NCBI RefSeq assembly: GCF_036568765.1
Contig: NZ_DATCRY010000312.1
Location: forward strand, 1-11,793
Length of the DNA: 11,793 nucleotides
Origin: GSA-30 sp036568765
GTDB taxonomy: Bacteria > Pseudomonadota > Gammaproteobacteria > Xanthomonadales > Rhodanobacteraceae
Reading direction: 5' to 3'
In this document: piece by piece, positions 6,334-11,793 of the stretch
Numbering within the stretch: the stretch's first letter is position 1
How the letters are laid out: each line of letters opens with the position of its first letter
The notes under the pieces: model-generated
The model's database searches: none
What the model saw: only the letters and a program-made list of their open reading frames with translations
What the model was told of the DNA's origin: nothing
Position numbers and translations under genes: made by a program

Positions 6334-6726
6334 GTGCAATTCTTGATGGAGCGTCTGGTCAATCGAACGGAGCCCGACATGGGGTTGGCGCCGCCGTTCG
6401 ATCTTGCCGCGGCGATTGCTGCGCAAATTCAGCGCATCGTCGAGTGCCGTCCTTATATCGGCCCCGGCGGCGCGCGGGTGTGCGAGTTCGGCATGCCGCC
6501 CATTGTGGATACGGGCATCGGCCTCAGCGACCATGAGCGTTATGGCCAGCGCCTGCTGGCCGGAATCGTCCGTTACGAGCCTCGGCTGATCGGTCCTCGC
6601 CTGGAATGGGTAGCGACCGGTCGCGCGCTGCGACCGCATACGCTGGTCATACATGGAAGCATCATCGAGGAAGACGAGCCAGTCGTGTTTCGCTTCGAAT
6701 TACCCTGTCCGGACGACATGTCATGA
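6334..6726 (+). CDS. tssE: TssE, gp25-like baseplate protein
   Basis: This 130-aa protein belongs to the gp25/TssE family, which caps the sheath at the baseplate and primes its polymerisation. MQFLMERLVNR at the N-terminus resembles the SLLERL opening of TssE, and GIGLSDHERYGQRLLAGIVRYEPRL matches the conserved core in which an Arg/Glu-containing helix precedes the second beta sheet. The start is a GTG at 6334 with GGGGAGGG at 6319-6326 as ribosome site; ATG at 6346 is an alternative but lacks well-placed purines. The gene sits 43 bp after hcp. Its stop overlaps the start of tssF in ATGA (6723-6726). Confidence 0.9.
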   Translation: MQFLMERLVNRTEPDMGLAPPFDLAAAIAAQIQRIVECRPYIGPGGARVCEFGMPPIVDTGIGLSDHERYGQRLLAGIVRYEPRLIGPRLEWVATGRALRPHTLVIHGSIIEEDEPVVFRFELPCPDDMS

Positions 6727-8543
6727 ATGACACGTCGCGCCTGAAAATCTGGTTCGAGCAGGAACTCGCGTCGCTGCGGAACGAAGCGGTGGAGTTCGGC
6801 GCGTCGTATCCGGCCATCGCCAAGACGCTGGAGTTGAGCGGCGGGCGCAGCGCCGACCCGCACGTGGAAATGCTGATGCAATCGTTCGCCTGGCTCGCGG
6901 GGCGGCTGCGCTATCAGTTGGAAACCGATCAGGCAGTATTACCTAACGCCTTGCTTGGCTTGCTGTATCCGCATCTCGAGGCACCGCTGCCATCGATGAT
7001 GATCGGCGAGATCGACGTGCGCCCGGATGGCGCAAACTTCGCGCATGGCGCCGCGCTCGAGCGCGGTCGCTACGTCTATGCGCTGGCAATAAACGAGCTG
7101 GGCCAGCAGGTGCGCTGTCGCTTCCGTACTTGCTTTGCGACTCCCCTATGGCCGTTGAAGGTAACCCATCTGGACGCGGTCGCGGCCAATACCTATTCGC
7201 TGGACCCGAGCGACACGCTTACCGCTTCGATCGTACGCGCCAAGATCGTCTGCATGAGTAAAGAGCCCGTGCATACGATGAAGATCCCGTTCCTGCGATT
7301 TTGCCTGAATGCGGAAAGCAAGCACGCCTATGCGCTATACGATCTGTTGTCGTTGCACCTGATCCGGATTGCCGTACGTATAGCCAAGACCGGCGAACTG
7401 CGCTATCTCGATGCCAGCAAGCTGCGCTGGTGCGGCTTCAGCGACGAAGAAGCCGTGCTGGGTATCAACCCGCTGACTCACCCGGGCTACCGCTTGTTGC
7501 AGGAATATTTCGCGTTTCCGCAGAAATTCCTGTTTTTCGAAGTGGCGGACCTCGATCTGACCGGTGTCGACCAGGAGTTCGAGCTGCTGTTCCTGCTCGA
7601 TGTGCCTCCGTCGAAGGAGAACCACTACGACCGCAACGTACTGAAACTTAACTGCCTGCCGCTGATTAACCTGTTTCCGCAGCGCATTGAGCCGTTTGCG
7701 CTGGATCAGAAGCGCTATGAGTACCGTCTGGTCGGCGACGAGCAGAATCATCGCTTTTGCGAGATCTACAGCCTGGAAGAGCTGGTCTCGATCCGGCCGG
7801 ACCGTAGCCCGCGCCCCATCGCACCGTACTTCTCGCTGGACGATTTGCAGCAGATCGATAAGCTCGATTACTTCTACGCCCTTCGACGCGAAGTGAACCA
7901 GACGGGCGCAGTGCATGGCACCGAGACGTACGTATCGTTCCTCGACCCGGAGTTCGACATTGTGCAGCCTGCCGAGGAAATGATCGGAGGGACGGCACTC
8001 TGCACCAATCGGCGCCTGCCGTCGCAACTGCTGATCGGCAGTGTCCTGTATCTGGAAGGTGCGGGCCCGGTATCGTCGCTGAAGGTCGCCAGCAAGCCGA
8101 CACCCAATCATCCGCCACAGATGGTCGGTGAGCGCCCATGGGCGTTGGCCTCGCAGCTGTGCCTCAACCATCTCTCGTTGGTCGATGGCGAGCGTGGCCC
8201 GCCGGTGCTGAAGAACATGCTGCGACTGCATGTGGGGCCAGCCAGTCTTACCGGCTATCGCCAGATCGATGGCTTGCGTTCGCTGCATAGCCGCCGTATT
8301 CAGCGACGCATGCCGCGGCGCGACGCGTGGCGCGGTTTTGTGGATTGCCTGCAGATACGCCTGCAAGTCGATCTCGGACATTTCGAAGGTGTCAGTGCGG
8401 TGTTGTTCGGCAGCGTGCTGCATCGCTTTCTGTCGCTCTATGCGGAGGTCAACAGCGTCGTCGAACTGATATTGGAATCATCTGACCGCCGAGGAGAGCT
8501 GAAGTCATGGGAACCCCTGACTGGCGCACAGGTGAACCTCTAG
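6723..8543 (+). CDS. tssF: TssF baseplate protein
   Basis: The product has 606 aa, the usual TssF length. TssF pairs with TssG in the baseplate wedge around the VgrG spike. The N-terminus carries the family hallmarks: WFEQELASLRNEAVEFGASYP, then ADPHVEMLMQSFAWLAGRLR and LLGLLYPHLEAPLPSM. Later segments such as FLRFCLNAESKHAYALYDLLS, KLRWCGFSDEEAVLG and GYRLLQEYFAFPQKFLFFEV also fit TssF. I start the gene at the ATG at 6723, in the ATGA shared with the tssE stop, because residues from there match TssF and the longer frame from 6606 adds an unlikely basic extension. The end overlaps tssG by 37 bp. No signal peptide or membrane segment was seen. Confidence 0.94.
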   Translation: MNDTSRLKIWFEQELASLRNEAVEFGASYPAIAKTLELSGGRSADPHVEMLMQSFAWLAGRLRYQLETDQAVLPNALLGLLYPHLEAPLPSMMIGEIDVRPDGANFAHGAALERGRYVYALAINELGQQVRCRFRTCFATPLWPLKVTHLDAVAANTYSLDPSDTLTASIVRAKIVCMSKEPVHTMKIPFLRFCLNAESKHAYALYDLLSLHLIRIAVRIAKTGELRYLDASKLRWCGFSDEEAVLGINPLTHPGYRLLQEYFAFPQKFLFFEVADLDLTGVDQEFELLFLLDVPPSKENHYDRNVLKLNCLPLINLFPQRIEPFALDQKRYEYRLVGDEQNHRFCEIYSLEELVSIRPDRSPRPIAPYFSLDDLQQIDKLDYFYALRREVNQTGAVHGTETYVSFLDPEFDIVQPAEEMIGGTALCTNRRLPSQLLIGSVLYLEGAGPVSSLKVASKPTPNHPPQMVGERPWALASQLCLNHLSLVDGERGPPVLKNMLRLHVGPASLTGYRQIDGLRSLHSRRIQRRMPRRDAWRGFVDCLQIRLQVDLGHFEGVSAVLFGSVLHRFLSLYAEVNSVVELILESSDRRGELKSWEPLTGAQVNL

Positions 8544-9658
8544 CCGACGGGCTGAGAGCGAAGCCTTCGAGCTTTGATTTCTTCCAGTGGGTACGCCTGA
8601 AATCGTGGCCGACACAGGGCGACCCGGCCATGCGTCGATACGGTGCGCGCCAGGTAAGTCCGCAACTTCGTTTCCGCAGCGAAATGTCGCCGGTCTTCCC
8701 CGGTAGCGAGATTTCTCTCGGCCGCCTGCGGATGGAGCGACGGAGCGCCTTCGGCGACCGGCGTGGCTACCGGCGCGACGATCAGCGAGAGGAATTGTTC
8801 GTTTCCAATTTCGTGCTTTCCGGGGTACTCGGTCCAATGCCGGACAGTTTCGCCGAATGGGTGCGTCAGCGCCTGTCCGATCGCGATCCGGCGATGGCCG
8901 AATTCCTGGACATGTTCAATCATCGCGTGAGTGCGCTGCGTTACGAACTGAAGGCGGCGAGCGTGCCGGCCTTCGATGCGACGCGGCCGGAGCATACGCG
9001 GTATGCCGATGCGGTCGGATCCCTGATGGGGCTGACCGCGTTCGAGGGCGAAGGCGCGATGATCCTTGCGCGGCGCGTCCCGATCCCGAAACGCGCGTTG
9101 CTGGCGTTGGCCGGTCTCGTCGGCGACGGTCGCAAAAGTGCAGCTCAGGCGCGCATCGTACTGGGCGTGTACTTGCAGGCGCCGATACGCATCGAAGAGC
9201 ACGTCGGTACCTGGCGCGATATCGAGCCGCGCGACCGCACCCACCTGGGGCGACGCAAGCTCGATACCGCTCCGCTGGGGCAGCGCGTGTGGGTCAGCCA
9301 CGCCGCGATCGGCATCCATATCGGGCCAGTGTCTTATCGCCGGCTGTGCATGTTGCTCAACGATTGCGCTCATCTGGAGGACGGTGCGCACGATGCGCGT
9401 TTCGGGCAGGGCTACCGTGGCCTTGCAGCGATGGTGCACTACTTGTTCGATCGCCATGTCGATGCGGTAATCGATATCGAGGTCGACGACGAAGACGTTC
9501 CCGCGTCCTGGTTGGGGCGCCCGCGCCGGCTGGCCGGTTTTGGCGGCAGCCATGGCCTGCGCCTGGGACAGACCGCATGGCTCGATGGCAGGCCGCAAGG
9601 TAAGCGCCATGTGCGTTTCACCATCGGGGCGGACGATCTGCAGGAGGGCCTCGCATGA
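8507..9658 (+). CDS. tssG: TssG baseplate protein
   Basis: The product has 383 aa, somewhat longer than the roughly 300-350 aa I expect for the family. The early FDFFQWVRLKS motif is the TssG counterpart of YDFFQALRLLE. VSNFVLSGVLGPMPDSFAEWVRQRL and AEFLDMFNHRVSALRYE match the conserved middle (FFGLLGPxGPLP and FLDIFNHRL). TssG binds TssF and TssK and forms part of the baseplate core. GAGGAG at 8491-8496 precedes the ATG. The start lies 37 bp inside tssF, which implies translational coupling, and the stop shares ATGA with vgrG at 9655-9658. A basic stretch (LRMERRSAFGDRRGYRRDD) is prominent in the N-terminal third. Confidence 0.92.
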   Translation: MGTPDWRTGEPLADGLRAKPSSFDFFQWVRLKSWPTQGDPAMRRYGARQVSPQLRFRSEMSPVFPGSEISLGRLRMERRSAFGDRRGYRRDDQREELFVSNFVLSGVLGPMPDSFAEWVRQRLSDRDPAMAEFLDMFNHRVSALRYELKAASVPAFDATRPEHTRYADAVGSLMGLTAFEGEGAMILARRVPIPKRALLALAGLVGDGRKSAAQARIVLGVYLQAPIRIEEHVGTWRDIEPRDRTHLGRRKLDTAPLGQRVWVSHAAIGIHIGPVSYRRLCMLLNDCAHLEDGAHDARFGQGYRGLAAMVHYLFDRHVDAVIDIEVDDEDVPASWLGRPRRLAGFGGSHGLRLGQTAWLDGRPQGKRHVRFTIGADDLQEGLA

Positions 9659-11793
9659 GCGCCTTGCCGACCGATACCGTTGGCCGTACACGGATCAAGC
9701 CGATCGGTCAGGCGGGTCAGACCGACTCGCCGCTTCTGTACTTGCATTGCGCAGTGGGGTTGGCTGGCAATCAATGGCTGGGCGATGAGACGTTCCGGCT
9801 GTTGTCGTTCGAGGGGCAGGAGTCCATTTCCGAGCCGTTCGACTATCAATTGCAGTTGCGCGCCAATACGGCGCCTCGGCAGGGGCGCCCGCTCAACTTC
9901 GACGCGGTGATCGGTCGTCCGGTTACCGTGGGCCTTAACCTGCCCATGCAAGATGGGGCGCCGGACGCCGCGGCGCGCTTCGTGCAGGCCTTGCGTACCG
10001 GTTCGGCGCCGGGGATGACACTCTACAACGGGCTGGTTACCTCGTTCGCGATGGACGAGCCCGGGGTGTATCGCATCGGCATGAAGCCTGCGCTGTGGAA
10101 GCTGGCGTTGACCAACCGTTATTGCGTGCACGCGCAAATGAATGTGCGCGATGTCATCGCGAAGCTGATGCGCCTGCATTACATCGACTACGCCCTCGAT
10201 GCGGTTTCAGGCGAGGACAATATCGCTATCGCGCGCGTGCAGGATTGGCTGCAGGCGGGTGAAAGCGACTTCGAGTTCCTGCGCCGCATGATGTCCAAGG
10301 CGCACATCTATTACTACTTCAAGCACACCGGCAACAGTCATACTGTGGTGTTCGCCAACCGCCCGGCGTACCCCAAGGCATTTGGCGACCGTCCGCTGCG
10401 TTATACCCAGACTGCCATCGATGAGTTGGGCATGCAGCAAGACGACGTGGTGTTCCAATACAGCTACCAGCAGTCGCTGACCAGTAGCGGCGTGAACGGG
10501 CAGTTCGCGCATCAGGAAAACGCCGCCGACCAGGATCCGGTACCGACTTTTCAGACCTTCGCCTCGTTTATGCCTGCCGATACGGGCGAGCTGCCGTTCA
10601 ATCAATATCGCAGCTATCAGTACGGGGTAAGCAGCGCGACAGTACAGGAATACGTGCGCAATACCGCATCGAGCATGGTGGCCTCGTCGCGTCAATTATC
10701 CGGGGGGAGCACCTGTACCGGTTTTCGCATGGGGTATCAGTTCACCCTCAGTGGCGAGATGGCGGCGGGTATGCATCCGTCGCCGGTGCGGCCGTCCCTG
10801 GAAGGGAAATCCTTCGTGCTGAACAAGGTGCAACATAAGGCTAGCGCCGACGGCGGTTACACCAACAGTTTCGAAGCCACGGATGCGGCAGCCATGATCA
10901 CGCCGTTCTCCGTGGCCGATACACAGCAGGGCGTCATCCTGGCCAAGGTGGTCGATGTCGCCGGACGCGGGCCGACAGACTGGCGTTTCTACGAGCCGAG
11001 CAACTTCGATCCGGAGTTGAGCCGGCTGCGAGATACTCAGGCGACACCCCAGAATCTTTTGGCCAAAGGGGTCTACGTGCAGTTTTCCAGTCCGGGTTCG
11101 CCTACCGAGCCGGTCTGGGTAAAGCTGTCGGCAAGCATGCAGACCGTGCCGGAGATCGGCGTGACGGTGCTGGTGTCGCGTGCCAATGACGAATCCGAAT
11201 TGCCGGAAGTACAGAACATCGTTCAGGCCAACGGCAGCCTGGTAGTCACGCCCTCAGGTTGGACCGCCAACACCCATGTGGGGAGTAACTATTCCACCAG
11301 CTACGGCGACAGCCAGAGCATTCGCTTCGGTCTGAAGTCGGCTTACGATCTGGATAATGCCGTCAGCATCGTCAATTCGAGCTACGAGACGGGCGAGTAC
11401 CGAGACACCAGTTATTCGCAAGGTGCCAGCTACAGCTATTCGACTTCAGAGAACGGTGCTAGTGGCTTGCTCAGTCGTTCGTATTCCTATGGCAGTACCT
11501 ATAGCACCCAAGAAGCCCAGACGGTCTGGAGCAAGAGCATCCTCGGCGGCACGACCAGCTATACCACGGTCAACGGCAACACCTACAGCGAAGATACGGT
11601 GACCGGCACCGCCACGCATTTGTCGACGCAGAACATCGTCAGCAACCAGTCGACGACCAATATACAGAGCAGCGTGAATACGATCGGCATGACCAGCTCG
11701 CTCGATACGATCGGGATGAGCACGTCGATTTCTTCGACAGGCTTGAGCATGGGGACCGCGACAGTCGGACTGGCGGGGCAGGTCGCATTGACC
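9655..11793 (+). CDS. vgrG: VgrG (TssI) spike protein, 3' end outside window
   Basis: The frame is open for all 713 codons from ATG 9655 to the window end. VgrG trimers form the spike that tops the Hcp tube and carry effectors. Residues 46-70 (FRLLSFEGQESISEPFDYQLQL) are the gp27-like hub's opening, and DWLQAGESDFEFLRRMM near residue 200 is the conserved mid-hub motif (normally ESDLAFLRRLL). The OB-fold (gp5-like) region contains PEIGVTVLVSRANDESELPE from residue 499. After residue 533 comes a Ser/Thr/Tyr-rich segment, then nine-residue repeats such as NTIGMTSSL and DTIGMSTSI, which read as the gp5-like beta-helix needle. AGGAGG at 9642-9647 lies seven bases before the ATG. Any C-terminal effector domain would lie beyond the window. 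The start overlaps the tssG stop. Confidence 0.95.
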   Translation, partial: MSALPTDTVGRTRIKPIGQAGQTDSPLLYLHCAVGLAGNQWLGDETFRLLSFEGQESISEPFDYQLQLRANTAPRQGRPLNFDAVIGRPVTVGLNLPMQDGAPDAAARFVQALRTGSAPGMTLYNGLVTSFAMDEPGVYRIGMKPALWKLALTNRYCVHAQMNVRDVIAKLMRLHYIDYALDAVSGEDNIAIARVQDWLQAGESDFEFLRRMMSKAHIYYYFKHTGNSHTVVFANRPAYPKAFGDRPLRYTQTAIDELGMQQDDVVFQYSYQQSLTSSGVNGQFAHQENAADQDPVPTFQTFASFMPADTGELPFNQYRSYQYGVSSATVQEYVRNTASSMVASSRQLSGGSTCTGFRMGYQFTLSGEMAAGMHPSPVRPSLEGKSFVLNKVQHKASADGGYTNSFEATDAAAMITPFSVADTQQGVILAKVVDVAGRGPTDWRFYEPSNFDPELSRLRDTQATPQNLLAKGVYVQFSSPGSPTEPVWVKLSASMQTVPEIGVTVLVSRANDESELPEVQNIVQANGSLVVTPSGWTANTHVGSNYSTSYGDSQSIRFGLKSAYDLDNAVSIVNSSYETGEYRDTSYSQGASYSYSTSENGASGLLSRSYSYGSTYSTQEAQTVWSKSILGGTTSYTTVNGNTYSEDTVTGTATHLSTQNIVSNQSTTNIQSSVNTIGMTSSLDTIGMSTSISSTGLSMGTATVGLAGQVALT
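11677..11730 (+). repeat. Tandem 27-bp repeat within vgrG
   Basis: Two adjacent 27-base units at 11677-11703 and 11704-11730 encode NTIGMTSSL and DTIGMSTSI. They belong to the Ser/Thr-Gly repeat needle typical of VgrG and are imperfect in DNA sequence, so they reflect protein structure more than recent duplication. Confidence 0.6.

Noticed and set aside
6606..6722. N-terminal extension of tssF from an upstream start
   Set aside because: It adds 39 very basic residues inside tssE and does not look like TssF. The ATG at 6723 in the ATGA overlap fits the family start.
7335..9691. Minus-strand ORFs of 362 and 383 aa opposite tssF and tssG
   Set aside because: Both mirror recognised T6SS genes in full and show no motif, ribosome site or conserved pattern.

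Overview
The window carries the 5' half of a type VI secretion system (T6SS) structural operon, plus its putative regulator and an unrelated left flank. GC is about 60% by eye. Tight ATGA overlaps, sigma-54 control and protein similarity suggest a gammaproteobacterium, perhaps of the Xanthomonadales (Rhodanobacter/Dyella/Luteibacter-like). That placement is inference; the window has no rRNA or other phylogenetic marker.

Left flank (1-1400): the C-terminal half of a thioredoxin-reductase-like flavoprotein is cut by the window edge. It is followed in the same direction by a GTG-started 96-aa protein of unknown function. Convergent to these, and overlapping the latter by 15 bp, is a membrane-anchored SPOR-domain protein that probably binds peptidoglycan.

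Regulatory segment (1401-3314): a hairpin-rich leader precedes a 331-aa sigma-54 activator (AAA+ domain plus Fis-type helix-turn-helix, no sensory domain, GAFTDA in place of GAFTGA). A 77-aa unknown protein follows it. Then comes a roughly 490-bp non-coding stretch with a dispersed stem-loop repeat, inverted repeats that could be activator sites, an IHF-like match and a near-consensus -24/-12 promoter. The promoter points at the T6SS operon and starts about 75 bp before its first gene.

T6SS operon (3315 to the window end): a TssB-TssC sheath fusion, hcp, tssE, tssF, tssG and vgrG (open at the edge). Three junctions overlap (tssE/tssF, tssF/tssG, tssG/vgrG), implying translational coupling. 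Hcp forms the inner tube. The TssB-TssC protein would form the contractile sheath. TssE, TssF and TssG form the baseplate and VgrG the spike. The membrane complex (TssJLM), TssK, TssA, ClpV (TssH) and effectors are not in the window; ClpV often follows TssG, but vgrG is there instead.

The most striking feature is the sheath gene. Both sheath subunits, separate proteins in characterised T6SSs, are fused in one 786-aa chain and joined by about 130 residues of Ala-rich, probably helical, low-complexity sequence.
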